A stretch of DNA of 64,000 nt from Neobacillus cucumis (GCF_016107705.1 NZ_JAEHGC010000004.1:124001-188000), one strand, 5' to 3'. Counted from the first letter of the stretch, positions 9,287-18,266 are shown. The notes: generated from the sequence alone by a model not told the origin. A program made the numbers and translations.

Positions 9287-10471
9287 TTATACTTCCTGCT
9301 CCTCTAAGTCTTGCAATCTTCTCCAATCCCACTTTAATACGTCTTTTAACACTTGGCCGGTGTGTTCACCAAGGATCGGGGATGCTTCTTTTATCACCGC
9401 AGGAGTTTGCGAAAGTTTAACTGGATTTCCTGGTATCTTCATGGGCCCTGCCACAGGATGGTCGACCCGAATGAGCATTTCCCTCGCTTTTGTATGTTCA
9501 TCTTCACATACATCCCCAATGGTTAGGATGGGGGAACATGGGACCCCGCCTTCAGAAATCATCTCGACCGCTTCAGCAACGGTATATCCACGCAGCCAGT
9601 TTTCAATGATAGCCTTCAACTCGGTTTCGTTTTTCGTACGTAACGAATCAAGGTAAAATCTTTTATCTTCTGCCAGTTCGGGCTGTTTCATAACCGCTGC
9701 TAATTTTCCAAATAAAGATTCATTGGCAACTGCGATCACCACATGGCCATCTTGGGCTTGATAGATATCAAACGGCGAACTGATTGGGTGCCGACTGCCA
9801 ATGCGTTCCGGTACGATTTTATCTACCGTGTAGCGCATCACATTATTTTCTAAGAGAGCAAAGATACTATCCGTCATGGCAACGTCGATTAATTGTCCCT
9901 CACCCGTGCGTTCTCTGTGGAACAGCGCTACCATGATTCCATATACTGCGTAAAGAGCGGCACTCATGTCCCCTAGTGAAGCGCCGGACCGTGTGGGAGG
10001 ATCATCCGGATGACCGGTTATGCTGGTCAATCCTCCCATTGCTTGGGCAACCAAGTCATAGGCTGGCCGCTGGCTATAAGGGCCATATTGGCCGAATCCT
10101 GAAATCGAGGTATAAATGATAGAAGGATTCAACTCTTTTAGGCTTTCAAAATCCAATCCTAGTTTTTTCATTACGCCTGGGCGGAAATTTTCTACCACTA
10201 CGTCCGATTCTTTGACTAATTCCTTTATGGCTGTAATCGCATGTGGATTTTTTAAATCAAGCGCCATACTTTTTTTACCACGATTCAAATAAACAAAGTA
10301 ACCGCTTTCACCATTCTGAAACGGACCGAAGTGCCTCGTATCATCCCCGGCACCGGGTCTTTCAATCTTAATTACTTCCGCACCCATGTCTGCCAAAAGC
10401 ATCGTACAATACGGTCCGGCCAACACTCTCGTAAAATCTAATACTCGAACATTCTCAAGCGGTCGCTGCAT
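9287..10471 (-). CDS. Class III (CaiB/BaiF) CoA-transferase
   Basis: A 394-residue family III CoA-transferase, first gene of the operon, starting MQRPLENVRVLDFTRVLAGP at ATG 10471 behind AAAGGAGGAAA. Family signatures include GPYCTMLLADMGAEVIKIE, NRGKKSMALDLK, VVENFRPGVMKKLGLD, SGFGQYGPYSQRPAYDL and SGASLGDMSAALYA; Asp168 in the last motif is the expected catalytic residue that forms the aspartyl-CoA anhydride. These enzymes move CoA between carboxylates (CaiB: crotonobetainyl-CoA to carnitine). Together with an acyl-CoA dehydrogenase and ETF the set mirrors caiB-caiA-fixAB, but the hydratases here are urocanases. A CoA cycle between a saturated imidazole acid and its acrylate is therefore a good working model. 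Confidence 0.92.
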   Translation of the reverse strand: MQRPLENVRVLDFTRVLAGPYCTMLLADMGAEVIKIERPGAGDDTRHFGPFQNGESGYFVYLNRGKKSMALDLKNPHAITAIKELVKESDVVVENFRPGVMKKLGLDFESLKELNPSIIYTSISGFGQYGPYSQRPAYDLVAQAMGGLTSITGHPDDPPTRSGASLGDMSAALYAVYGIMVALFHRERTGEGQLIDVAMTDSIFALLENNVMRYTVDKIVPERIGSRHPISSPFDIYQAQDGHVVIAVANESLFGKLAAVMKQPELAEDKRFYLDSLRTKNETELKAIIENWLRGYTVAEAVEMISEGGVPCSPILTIGDVCEDEHTKAREMLIRVDHPVAGPMKIPGNPVKLSQTPAVIKEASPILGEHTGQVLKDVLKWDWRRLQDLEEQEV

Positions 10472-10524
10472 CGCCTTTCCTCCTTTTGATTTCGTAATTC
10501 CATTATCTACCCTCAGATTGGAGG

Positions 10525-10559
10525 ATTATAGTCTGAATTATTACTCTTTTGTAGACTAT
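10525..10559 (-). promoter_or_regulatory. Predicted operon promoter with inverted-repeat operator
   Basis: On the minus strand a perfect TATAAT (10525-10530) lies about 50 bp before the CoA-transferase start. The -35 at normal spacing is poor (TACAAA at 10548-10553). ATAGTCT (10528-10534) and AGACTAT (10553-10559) form an inverted repeat whose arms touch the -10 and -35. A weak -35 with a dyad fits control by the operon's AraC-type regulator, though this is inferred. Confidence 0.45.
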
Positions 10560-10618
10560 TTTAAGGTCCACCGAAAAATAATCCACCAAAGGGGTGACAT
10601 CTTTTGATTGACACTTTT

Positions 10619-10680
10619 GGGTGACAGGCACCGCCCGTGGACTTTTTGGCCGGTTTTGTTCATTCCACGCGGACAAAGGG
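10619..10680. repeat. Dispersed GGTGACAGGCACC element
   Basis: GGTGACAGGCACC is followed by GCCCGTGGACTTTTTGGC and a GCGGACAAA-type 3' arm. Related copies occur at 16064-16150, 19542-19596, 24949-25005 and 50788-50842. Confidence 0.7.
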
Positions 10681-10724
10681 AGAAATGATGGTGATTTTGC
10701 GCCATTTAGCCCTTAAACAGCTTA

Positions 10725-10750
10725 AGAGCCAGGCATCCCTGCCTGGCTCT
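10725..10750. terminator. Hairpin terminator after the 61-aa gene
   Basis: AGAGCCAGGCA and TGCCTGGCTCT form an 11-bp perfect stem just past the minus-strand gene that ends at 10771. The T-tract is weak. Confidence 0.55.
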
Positions 10751-10770
10751 GGTAACTTTTAAACTATAGG

Positions 10771-10956
10771 TCATATCTGATTGTTTTTTATCCATTCATG
10801 ATTATACTTTTCTAATTGTGTCTGCAAGACGGATATGTAATTCGTCATCGCCATTCTGACAATCGAAGGATAGTAGCGATTATAAAGTTCGTATTCACAT
10901 TCCTCTAAATCCATCTTTTTTAAGGCAATCATTTTATTTAATTCCTCAGTATACAT
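10771..10956 (-). CDS. Small hypothetical protein (61 aa)
   Basis: MYTEELNKMIALKKMDLEEC starts at ATG 10956 behind AAAAGGGGAATG, a good ribosome site. The protein is helical, rich in Glu, Lys and Tyr, with no membrane segment and no motif I recognise. Its length and helical character recall the small phosphatase and kinase-inhibitor proteins of bacilli (Spo0E, Sda), but their signature residues are absent. It is monocistronic, with its own downstream hairpin, and unrelated to the operon to its left. Confidence 0.7.
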   Translation of the reverse strand: MYTEELNKMIALKKMDLEECEYELYNRYYPSIVRMAMTNYISVLQTQLEKYNHEWIKNNQI

Positions 10957-11179
10957 CGATCATTCCCCTTTTCACTGGCACTCTCCCAATTTACTCTTGT
11001 ATAGGAACAGGATAGACACAGATTTCAGAGATTATACTAGAATTTCGACTCTATTTTTTTCTTAAACTTGTTTTAAAAAAACCTACACTTATAATCTGAA
11101 AATTAAAATTCCAGATTATATTTTGCTAGAAACCTGTCCATACTAGTTTTAGAGTTTGAAAAAGAAGGAGGTTACGAAA

Positions 11180-12382
11180 ATGATCACAACCAAACTCAAA
11201 AACTTCGGCCTTGTTAAATTGCTGATCGGCCTGAGTGTCATCGCGATACCCTTTGTCGAAATGGACCAAGATGCATACGCAAATCCCTCCCCAACGAAAG
11301 TCACCGTAACAGCAACCAATCTGAACGTCCGGGAATCTCCTGGCATTTCAGGAAAGGTGCTCGGTCTTGTTCATAAAGGGGACACATTTGTAGTCATTCG
11401 GAAAAAGAACAACTGGGATCAAATTAAACTGGGAAACAACCAAATTGGCTGGATTAGCCACGCTTACACGGCCCCGCCAAAAAATGTAGGAGCGACCGTA
11501 AATGCTGATTTCCTAAATGTTCGCACGGGCCCCGGCGTATCGAACCCCGTTATCGGCAAATTAGATTGGGGCGCCCAGATAGCCGTTCAGGCAGAACAAG
11601 CAGGTTGGGCCAAAATCGTGTCTTCCTCCGGCATGAAAGGGTGGGTAAACGAATATTACATTACAAAACACGAACCGGACAAGCTTCACACACAAGCTGT
11701 TTCTAAGCCACCAACATCAAAGACCACTATGGACCATGACAAAAAGAGTCCTGCACCTGCACCCGCAACCAAATCATCCAAGACCCCGGCGGCAAAAACA
11801 ACTATCCAAGGACCCCTTAACGGAAAAACCATTGTCCTTGACCCCGGTCATGGCGGCGTCGATATCGGGACCACAAGCATTGACGGTACACATGAAAAAA
11901 AATTAACCCTAGAAACAGCCAAAGCAGTGGAGCAAAAGCTTAAAAATGCTGGTGCGAATGTCATTATGACCCGGACAAATGATACCTACATCTCATTACC
12001 AGAACGATCTACTATCTCAAACCAAAACAATGCGGATGCTTTTATCAGTTTTCATTACAATTGGATCAAAGACCCGTCCGTCCATGGTGTGACTGATTTT
12101 TACTTTCAAAAATCAAGAGATAACGAATTAGCCTCCAACATTCTAGATGAGGTTGCCAAAACAACAAAGTTAGAGAATGTCGGTACAAGATTCAATAACT
12201 TAAGTGTGCTCCGAAATAACGCACAACCTAGTACCCTTATTGAGCTTGGTTTTCTTTCTAATAAACAAGATGATTCAATTGTGGAAGGTTCGGCTTTCAA
12301 TGAAAACGTCGCTCAGGGGATTTACTTAGGATTGCTTGATTATTTTTCAAAAAATAATAAGGAGCTTAAAAAAACCCCTTGA
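11180..12382 (+). CDS. SH3b-containing N-acetylmuramoyl-L-alanine amidase
   Basis: 400 residues from ATG 11180 behind AAGAAGGAGG; an in-frame ATG 24 bp upstream lacks a site. Residues 1-35 are a signal peptide ending near DAYA. Two SH3b domains follow (NLNVRESPGISGKVLGLVHK at about 48-98; FLNVRTGPGVSNPVIGKLDW at about 110-165), then a Pro/Lys/Thr linker. An Amidase_3 domain occupies about 222-390, with zinc ligands in DPGHGG, in the Glu of THEKKL and in SFHYN, and the catalytic Glu in TLIELGFLSN. It cleaves the amide between MurNAc and the stem peptide in the wall. It is monocistronic with a strong terminator directly after the stop codon. Confidence 0.95.
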   Translation: MITTKLKNFGLVKLLIGLSVIAIPFVEMDQDAYANPSPTKVTVTATNLNVRESPGISGKVLGLVHKGDTFVVIRKKNNWDQIKLGNNQIGWISHAYTAPPKNVGATVNADFLNVRTGPGVSNPVIGKLDWGAQIAVQAEQAGWAKIVSSSGMKGWVNEYYITKHEPDKLHTQAVSKPPTSKTTMDHDKKSPAPAPATKSSKTPAAKTTIQGPLNGKTIVLDPGHGGVDIGTTSIDGTHEKKLTLETAKAVEQKLKNAGANVIMTRTNDTYISLPERSTISNQNNADAFISFHYNWIKDPSVHGVTDFYFQKSRDNELASNILDEVAKTTKLENVGTRFNNLSVLRNNAQPSTLIELGFLSNKQDDSIVEGSAFNENVAQGIYLGLLDYFSKNNKELKKTP

Positions 12383-12402
12383 CAAAGTCCGAGGGGTTTT
12401 TT
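12371..12402 (+). terminator. Rho-independent terminator of the amidase gene
   Basis: AAAACCCC and GGGGTTTTTT pair across a 14-nt loop immediately after the amidase stop. Confidence 0.85.
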
Positions 12403-12413
12403 AAACAACTATT

Positions 12414-12623
12414 TTAAAATTCTGCTGATTCAGTTTGTGATGTTTTTTGTACTTGTGTTACCGCGGTTAATGCAGACGATATTTCGTTTGATGCTTGTTT
12501 AATCGCTTCCTGAGCGAGAATGGGATCGGAATTTGCTTTTTCAATTGCTTTTGTTAACAATTCTTGAGTTAATGTTACATTTGCTTTAGCTTGATTTAGT
12601 TGATTTACATCAATTTGAGTCAA
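12414..12623 (-). CDS. Small helical hypothetical protein (69 aa)
   Basis: The start is chosen as TTG 12623 (MTQIDVNQLNQAKANVTLTQ) because AAAGGAGAG lies just upstream; the longer open frame to 12767 crosses the terminator of the next gene and has no start signal. The product is one long amphipathic helix rich in Ala, Gln, Asn and Thr (AIEKANSDPILAQEAIKQAS). It has no signal peptide or cysteine. I do not recognise the family. It faces the amidase gene convergently. Confidence 0.6.
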   Translation of the reverse strand: MTQIDVNQLNQAKANVTLTQELLTKAIEKANSDPILAQEAIKQASNEISSALTAVTQVQKTSQTESAEF

Positions 12624-12722
12624 GAGTATCTCTCCTTTGTTTTGAAGTACCTCAATATAATGACCTTGTATTTTCTCTTTTATTAAGGAAAAAACTACCT
12701 TACAGCCATGGGAATTTCTCAC

Positions 12723-12748
12723 AAAAAGGACCCCCTTTTTGGGAGTCC
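12723..12748 (-). terminator. Terminator of glycine-rich protein gene
   Basis: On the minus strand GGACTCCC and GGGGGTCC pair across AAAAA and are followed by TTTTT. Confidence 0.75.
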
Positions 12749-12781
12749 CCTGCACTGGTTTATGCAATACGTTCCTTTATG

Positions 12782-12991
12782 CTAATCTTCTCGTCCTGCA
12801 CCTTCATCGACAGCGTTATCAGCGGCATCTCCCGCTTTGTTACCCAATGCTCCGCCGACAACTGCCCCGGCAACGGTACCAATTGGTCCAAGAACAGAAC
12901 CTACAGCAGCACCTGCAACAGCACCTGCACCTGTTCCAACCGCTTCACCAGCGTCAACATCAGCACGATTGCGTTCTCTGTTTTCAGCCAT
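12782..12991 (-). CDS. Small glycine-zipper protein (69 aa)
   Basis: ATG 12991 lies behind GTGGGAGTG and starts MAENRERNRADVDAGEAVGT. The centre is a glycine/alanine zipper (GAGAVAGAAVGSVLGPIGTV, then AGAVVGGALGNKAGDAAD), with charged ends. Such short proteins are widespread in bacilli and are assumed to insert in or associate with membranes; their function is unknown. It is monocistronic. Confidence 0.7.
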   Translation of the reverse strand: MAENRERNRADVDAGEAVGTGAGAVAGAAVGSVLGPIGTVAGAVVGGALGNKAGDAADNAVDEGAGRED

Positions 12992-13140
12992 TCTATTCAC
13001 TCCCACTTTTTTAATTGGGAAGCATCTTCCCGAACCTATTTTTCCCTTTAGGGACAAATTTACTCACCGAAGCAAAACCCCAACTTTTGGGTTATAATAA
13101 AGGAATATGGATTTTTGTACGGTAAAGGAGCACGGGATCG

Positions 13141-16059
13141 ATGCTTAAAACTAGGTTTATTAAACTGCTGACAATGAAATTAGAGGATGGGCGCTATTTT
13201 CTCGCTGCTCAAGAGGAACGCGGGCACTTTTTGCATCCCGATGACTGGAAGAATCTTTTGTTCAGCCGCCATGAGGAGAGCTTTTTTGGCACGCTTTTGG
13301 AAACGGAGAACGTACGGGGAATTGAGGGTGTCCCGCTAAGCGGCTGGCAGCTGGTGTCGCTTTTTGCAAAGGAATCATTTAACCGGTTTATTGAGTGGGA
13401 CTGGAGTGAGGAATCGGAAATTTGTCTCGCTGCTGCTTTCGCACTTCACGAAGGCATCATTGAAAAAGATTGGCTCCCGGACTTTTCGGTGTGGGAGCAT
13501 GGCGATTTTCGCTGGCAGCTCCCGGAACGTGTAAAGGAAGAGTTTGACCCCTCCTTTTGGGAACAGGATTTGCAAGTGGCAGATACTCCCGAAACAACAC
13601 TACAATTTATCGGCGACCTCTACAACAACGCGCTTGACGGGTATTTAACGAGGAATTCAGCAATGAAGGAATTGTTCGGGCCAAAGCTCGACCTTTTGAA
13701 AAAACAAAATATTTCCGGCGGCGAACTTGCCCGGTATTTTGACGAGGAGAGCTGGCTCGAATGGGTTGGAATTAAGGAAAGCGATACCCCATTTACTATT
13801 GGCTTGCGGCTTGAAGAACCGGAGGATGGCGAAGGCGCCTGGAATTTGGATGTGTTTTTGCGCGGAAAGAAAAATGTCGATGAGATGGTTGGACTGGAGT
13901 CGAAAATTCCCGGGAAATGGAAGCCTTATATCGACAAAGTCGACCGGGAAATCGCCCGTTGGGTGCGGTTGATTCCTTGGCTTGAAAATGATGTGGACCC
14001 TTCCCATCTAAAATCTCATCTCACCGAAGAAGAAGCCTGGATGTTTTTAACCGAAGCAAGCGAAACCCTTGTGGCACTTGATGTCGAGATCCTCCTCCCT
14101 TCTTGGTGGCAGGCAATGAAAAATGCCAACCTAAAAGTGAAGGCGTCGCTAAAAGGAACATCCAGTCACCGCCCGTCGTTCGTTGGCTTACAGGCAATGC
14201 TCGATTTCAACTGGCGTTTTTCGATGAACGGAGTCGACCTGTCTGAGGATGAATTCAGCCAGCTTGTCGAAGAAAAGCGCCGACTTGTCTATATCCGCGG
14301 CCGCTGGGTGAAGCTCGATCCGCAGTTTATTCGCCAAATTCAGGATTTGATGAAACGGGCTGAAAAAGAAGGGTTGCAGGTCCGTGATTTGCTTGAGCAG
14401 GAGCTGGTGAATGCTGAGGCAACCGAGGATGAACTGGAGAATCCAAAAGCATTTGCGAAAATACAAATCGAGTTGAACCGGCAGTGGAAGCAGATGATCA
14501 AGCAGCTTTCCGAGGTAAAAGAAATTCCGATGGAACCGGTGTCGGAAGGCTTGAACGGCGAGCTCCGCCCCTACCAGCAGCTAGGAATGAGTTGGCTGTG
14601 GTTTTTAAGGCAGCATGGGTTTGGCGCAGTCCTTGCCGATGATATGGGACTTGGTAAAACGGTGCAATTGATTTCTTATTTGTTGAAGGTGAAGGAGCTG
14701 GCTGGCGAAGAACCAGCTATGGTTGAAAGCGAGTCTCGCAGCCGGCGCCGGAAAAAGGATGCCGAAGAAGCCGCTCCAGCGGTAAAGACTCCAACAAAGG
14801 CGTCGTTGATTATTTGCCCTACCTCCGTTCTCGGAAACTGGCAAAAAGAGCTCGAGCGTTTTGCACCGGAAATGGATGTCTATTTGCATTATGGTTCAAA
14901 CCGCTTAAAGGAAGAATCCTTTTTGGAAAAGGTAAAAAATGCCGATGTGGTGTTAACTTCTTATGGGTTGAGCCATCTCGATTCCGATGAGTTTGAATCG
15001 GCGGTTTGGAGCACGATTGCGATTGACGAGGCGCAGAATATTAAGAACGCGCAGACAAAACAATCGAAAGCGGTACGCAGGCTGCGAGGCCGGCACCATG
15101 TTGCTCTAACCGGAACGCCCATGGAAAATCGCTTGTCGGAGCTGTGGTCGATTTTTGATTTCACCAATCACGGGTATTTGGGGAGTTTGGGGCAGTTCCA
15201 GAAGAAGTTTGTGATTCCGATTGAGAAGGATGAGAAGAAGGAAAAGGTGCATCAGCTGCAAGCGTTGATTCGGCCGTTCTTGTTGCGGCGGACGAAGAAG
15301 GATGAAGAGGTTGCGCTGAATTTGCCGGATAAGCAGGAGCAGAAGGAGTACTGTCCGTTGACGACGGAGCAGGCGTCGCTGTATGAACAGCTGGTGAGAG
15401 ATACGTTTGAGCAGATTGAAAAATTGTCCGGGTTTGAGCGCAAGGGTTTGATTTTGCAGATGCTGAGCCGTTTGAAGCAGCTGTGCAACCACCCGGCGCT
15501 GTATTTGAAAGAGCAGTCGGCCGGACGTGTGCTGCTGGAGCGTTCGAATAAATTAGAAAAGCTGGTCGATTTGGTCGATGCGGTGTTGGATTCAGGCGAG
15601 AGCTGCCTGATTTTTACGCAGTATATCGAGATGGGCGAGATGATTCGGGCCGCGGTGAAGAAGCGGTTTGGGGTCGAGGTGCCATTTTTGAACGGAAGTG
15701 TGGCGAAGACGCAGCGTGATGCGATGATTGAGCGGTTCCAGAATGGCGAGTTTCCGGTATTCCTGTTGTCGTTGAAGGCGGGCGGCACCGGGCTGAATTT
15801 GACGGCAGCGAATCATGTCATTCACTATGATCGCTGGTGGAATCCGGCTGTCGAGAACCAGGCCACGGACCGGGCCTACCGGATTGGGCAATCGCGGTTT
15901 GTCCACGTCCATAAGCTAATTTGTACCGGGACGCTCGAAGAAAAAATCGACGCCATGCTCGAGAAAAAACAATTCTTAAACGACCAAATCATCCAAAGCG
16001 AAAACTGGATTACCGAACTTTCTACAGATGAACTGAAGGATCTAGTGTATTTGGGGTAA
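13141..16059 (+). CDS. ywqA: SNF2-family DNA-dependent ATPase (YwqA-like)
   Basis: 972 residues from ATG 13141 behind AAAGGAG. The N-terminal half (about 1-450) is the SNF2-associated bacterial region. The SNF2 ATPase core starts near 480 with LRPYQQLGMSWLWFLRQHGF, Walker A LADDMGLGKT, the Walker B-like IDEAQNIKN and motif III ALTGTPMENRLSELWSIFDF. The C-terminal helicase lobe carries LSLKAGGTGLNLTAANHVIH and YDRWWNPAVENQATDRAYRI. Length and order match B. subtilis YwqA (about 920 residues). A Lys/Arg/Ala-rich insert (ESRSRRRKKDAEEAAP) separates motifs I and Ia. These proteins remodel DNA-protein complexes; their exact cellular role is unclear. Confidence 0.93.
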   Translation: MLKTRFIKLLTMKLEDGRYFLAAQEERGHFLHPDDWKNLLFSRHEESFFGTLLETENVRGIEGVPLSGWQLVSLFAKESFNRFIEWDWSEESEICLAAAFALHEGIIEKDWLPDFSVWEHGDFRWQLPERVKEEFDPSFWEQDLQVADTPETTLQFIGDLYNNALDGYLTRNSAMKELFGPKLDLLKKQNISGGELARYFDEESWLEWVGIKESDTPFTIGLRLEEPEDGEGAWNLDVFLRGKKNVDEMVGLESKIPGKWKPYIDKVDREIARWVRLIPWLENDVDPSHLKSHLTEEEAWMFLTEASETLVALDVEILLPSWWQAMKNANLKVKASLKGTSSHRPSFVGLQAMLDFNWRFSMNGVDLSEDEFSQLVEEKRRLVYIRGRWVKLDPQFIRQIQDLMKRAEKEGLQVRDLLEQELVNAEATEDELENPKAFAKIQIELNRQWKQMIKQLSEVKEIPMEPVSEGLNGELRPYQQLGMSWLWFLRQHGFGAVLADDMGLGKTVQLISYLLKVKELAGEEPAMVESESRSRRRKKDAEEAAPAVKTPTKASLIICPTSVLGNWQKELERFAPEMDVYLHYGSNRLKEESFLEKVKNADVVLTSYGLSHLDSDEFESAVWSTIAIDEAQNIKNAQTKQSKAVRRLRGRHHVALTGTPMENRLSELWSIFDFTNHGYLGSLGQFQKKFVIPIEKDEKKEKVHQLQALIRPFLLRRTKKDEEVALNLPDKQEQKEYCPLTTEQASLYEQLVRDTFEQIEKLSGFERKGLILQMLSRLKQLCNHPALYLKEQSAGRVLLERSNKLEKLVDLVDAVLDSGESCLIFTQYIEMGEMIRAAVKKRFGVEVPFLNGSVAKTQRDAMIERFQNGEFPVFLLSLKAGGTGLNLTAANHVIHYDRWWNPAVENQATDRAYRIGQSRFVHVHKLICTGTLEEKIDAMLEKKQFLNDQIIQSENWITELSTDELKDLVYLG

Positions 16060-16063
16060 CAAT

Positions 16064-16150
16064 GTGAAAAGTCCACACGGTGACACTTCATACGGTGACA
16101 GGCACCGTTCGTGGACTTTTTGCTGTTTTTGTCCACGTGAGGTGGACACT
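16064..16150. repeat. Dispersed GGTGACAGGCACC element (extended copy)
   Basis: Contains AAAGTCCAC, then GGTGACAGGCACC (16094-16106), GTGGACTTTTTG, GTCCACGTGA and GGTGGAC. The GTCCAC/GTGGAC blocks can pair in several ways. Confidence 0.7.
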
Positions 16151-16261
16151 CTATTATAGATGCTGTCATTTAATGTCTATGGTATTTGAGTTTGCCAAAC
16201 GCACCGGTCTCACTATCGAGGAAGTCGAAGTTTTGGCAAAAAAATAATCAGTTGCTCCCCC

Positions 16262-16287
16262 AAACCAGTCCCCGACTGGTTTTTTTC
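16262..16287 (+). terminator. Rho-independent terminator downstream of ywqA
   Basis: AACCAGT and ACTGGTT pair across CCCCG and are followed by TTTTTT. About 200 bp past the ywqA stop; no convincing gene lies between. Confidence 0.7.
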
Positions 16288-16302
16288 AACACAATTTTCG
16301 AT

Positions 16303-16420
16303 TATATCAACACTTTTTTAGAGGATATCAACACAAATCTATACTATATCAACACTTTTCCATCGGATATCGACACTTTTTGACCGGAAATCAACAAATT
16401 TTAAATGGATATCAACAATT
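16303..16420. repeat. 21-bp array, TATCAACAC class
   Basis: Six units (TATCAACAC, TATCAACAC, TATCAACAC, TATCGACAC, AATCAACAA, TATCAACAA) occur with an exact 21-bp step. It lies between two convergent terminators. Confidence 0.85.
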
Positions 16421-16450
16421 TCCCTTTCCAGAAGCACCCTGAGCCCCCCC

Positions 16451-16474
16451 AAAAAAAACGACAGTTCCCTGTCG
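16451..16474 (-). terminator. Terminator of YiaAB-family gene
   Basis: CGACAG and CTGTCG pair across GGAA on the minus strand, followed by eight T. Confidence 0.85.
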
Positions 16475-16475
16475 G

Positions 16476-16946
16476 TCAATCTCTTTCTCTTGCCCTCTGT
16501 GTATCTCGAATATTCTTTTGAACCGTTATGGCTGCAAATAAGCTAAGAACAAACGACATCCCGTAAAATCCCTTTTCACTTAAAACAATACTTCCTGCAT
16601 TATATAAACCGATGACCATTAATGAAATCGAAACAATCATGGCAAACCAACTAATCCCATAATAAATATTCGTAACGGGGATTCCCTCTTCTTTATCCCT
16701 TACTGCTTTTTGCAAAGATACCGCGGAATAGAGCCCGAACACTAAAACGGCGAAGTAATAGCCCTTTTCGTTCAATTGCATTGATGCGTTAAACAAACCG
16801 ATGAGATAAGCGGCAACCCCTACTAACAGCGCAGCCCATGAAGCCCCTTTGAAAGCGGAAGTCGGTTCTCCCTCTTTCCTTTCCACTTTTATTTTTGGGT
16901 CATTTTGTTTCCCTTTATCTAATAAAACCTCATGATCATTCGACAT
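16476..16946 (-). CDS. YiaA/YiaB-family two-repeat membrane protein
   Basis: 156 residues from ATG 16946 behind AGAAGGGGGAA. After a charged N-terminus come two similar modules, each with two membrane helices: [20 protein letters not shown] with [20 protein letters not shown], and [20 protein letters not shown] with [20 protein letters not shown]. The repeated pattern W...G...N...L.EKG(F/Y)Y......F.A(I/V)..QK matches the YiaAB two-helix domain, an inner-membrane family of unknown function. It is monocistronic, with a strong terminator overlapping the stop. Confidence 0.85.
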   Translation of the reverse strand: MSNDHEVLLDKGKQNDPKIKVERKEGEPTSAFKGASWAALLVGVAAYLIGLFNASMQLNEKGYYFAVLVFGLYSAVSLQKAVRDKEEGIPVTNIYYGISWFAMIVSISLMVIGLYNAGSIVLSEKGFYGMSFVLSLFAAITVQKNIRDTQRARERD

Positions 16947-17031
16947 TGAATGTTCCCCCTTCTTCCTATCTAAGTCTATTATATAGGTATTTTTTACAAA
17001 TAATAGTCCAAATTCCCAATTGGGATTTCAC

Positions 17032-18156
17032 CTATTTATGCAAAGAATAAGTTGCTTGGGCCCTGCCTCTCCCCCTTGCCCCCTTCATCCCCAACAAAAA
17101 CCTCAGCACGCCAAAGTGCCGAACAACAAAGTGATAACCACCCATAATCAATACAAAGGAAATGGAAATAAGAAAAACCAGCTTAACGGGTATTGGCCAT
17201 GATAAGTCGCGGATAAAAAAGCCAAGAAGCACAATGACCGGCTGATGTAATACATAAAATGGCATAGAAGCTTCACTTGCGTACTTCAGAAAACGATTGG
17301 TAAAAGATAAATATCTGTCTGCCAGGAAAAAAATGCATAGTAACAAGCTCCAGCAATTAATCGTTCGTACAGCAAAAAAGACGATCTCCTCCATCGATCC
17401 CGGTTGAGGATAAGCCTTCATAAACCAGACGATGTATACAGCGGAAGAAATCAAGGCGAGAGTCATGTGAATCTTGATCGTGGCTTGAAGATTATTTTTA
17501 AAGGCTTCGCTTGAAAAAAAGTAATAACCATAAATAAAGACGATTAGATAAAGTACAAGGTCCCAGCCGCCTAACCCCTGGGTTTTGACTAACCCTGATG
17601 CAAAAAGAATGAATGGCAGCAGCCACAAATGGACCATGCCAAATCTTCCGCTGATAGGGATTTTTTTAAATATCGGTATCGTAAGAAAGGAGAATACGAG
17701 CAGCACGAGTAAATACCATAGATGTAAGCCAAAGAACGCGAAATTTCCTGTTCCACCAAAATCTAAATATATCCCATCAAAATAGTGAGGAAGAAAGTCT
17801 AGGAATGAACCATCAAACTGACGATTGACAATTCGTTCGAGAAAAATTTGGTGAGGAGTTAAGATAAATACACCGAACACAAGCGGCACTCCTAGCCGAA
17901 TCAACCGTTCTTTGAAAAAAGCAGTCACGGGCCGATTTTTCAAGGCATACGTCACACTGATCCCTGAAACGGCGAAAAATACAGACATGATCCAAGCACC
18001 CACAAATAAGGAAAATACGAAAATACTTCCCGAATCCAACTGATTATTTTTCACATGCCAAGGGAATGGGTTAAAAAACATCGAGCAGTGGTAAAGGAAT
18101 ACGGCGAGCGTCGCGATTACACGGATCCAGTCCAAATCATATTGTCTTTTCATCAT
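17032..18156 (-). CDS. Acyltransferase 3 family membrane protein
   Basis: About 374 residues with roughly ten membrane helices. The N-terminus MKRQYDLDWIRVIATLAVFL with YHCSMFFNPF holds the conserved histidine of acyltransferase family 3, and RLIRLGVPLVFGVFIL and SEASMPFYVLHQPVIVLLGF are further family marks. Members O-acylate sugars or wall and exopolysaccharides using acyl-CoA. Start choice is unsure: ATG 18156 and ATG 18153 follow GGGGTGG closely, and TTG 18165 is also in frame. No glycosyltransferase genes lie near, so the substrate cannot be guessed. It is monocistronic. Confidence 0.88.
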   Translation of the reverse strand: MMKRQYDLDWIRVIATLAVFLYHCSMFFNPFPWHVKNNQLDSGSIFVFSLFVGAWIMSVFFAVSGISVTYALKNRPVTAFFKERLIRLGVPLVFGVFILTPHQIFLERIVNRQFDGSFLDFLPHYFDGIYLDFGGTGNFAFFGLHLWYLLVLLVFSFLTIPIFKKIPISGRFGMVHLWLLPFILFASGLVKTQGLGGWDLVLYLIVFIYGYYFFSSEAFKNNLQATIKIHMTLALISSAVYIVWFMKAYPQPGSMEEIVFFAVRTINCWSLLLCIFFLADRYLSFTNRFLKYASEASMPFYVLHQPVIVLLGFFIRDLSWPIPVKLVFLISISFVLIMGGYHFVVRHFGVLRFLLGMKGARGRGRAQATYSLHK

Positions 18157-18266
18157 CCACCCCAAAAGTATAATTAGACACTTCCATTAGATTTAAATTC
18201 ATCTATACCCCTCCTCGTGGGATTATTATCCAATAATACTTTATTGTGGAAATGGGCATAAGTCAA

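Noticed and set aside
16173..16247. 24-codon frame MSMVFEFAKRTGLTIEEVEV upstream of a terminator.
   Set aside because: It looks protein-like but has no ribosome site and follows a repeat element; probably a remnant or chance frame.
16303..16420. Possible CRISPR array because of regular spacing.
   Set aside because: Units are degenerate, 21 bp apart with only about 9 conserved bases, and no cas genes are present; CRISPR repeats and spacers are longer and more uniform.
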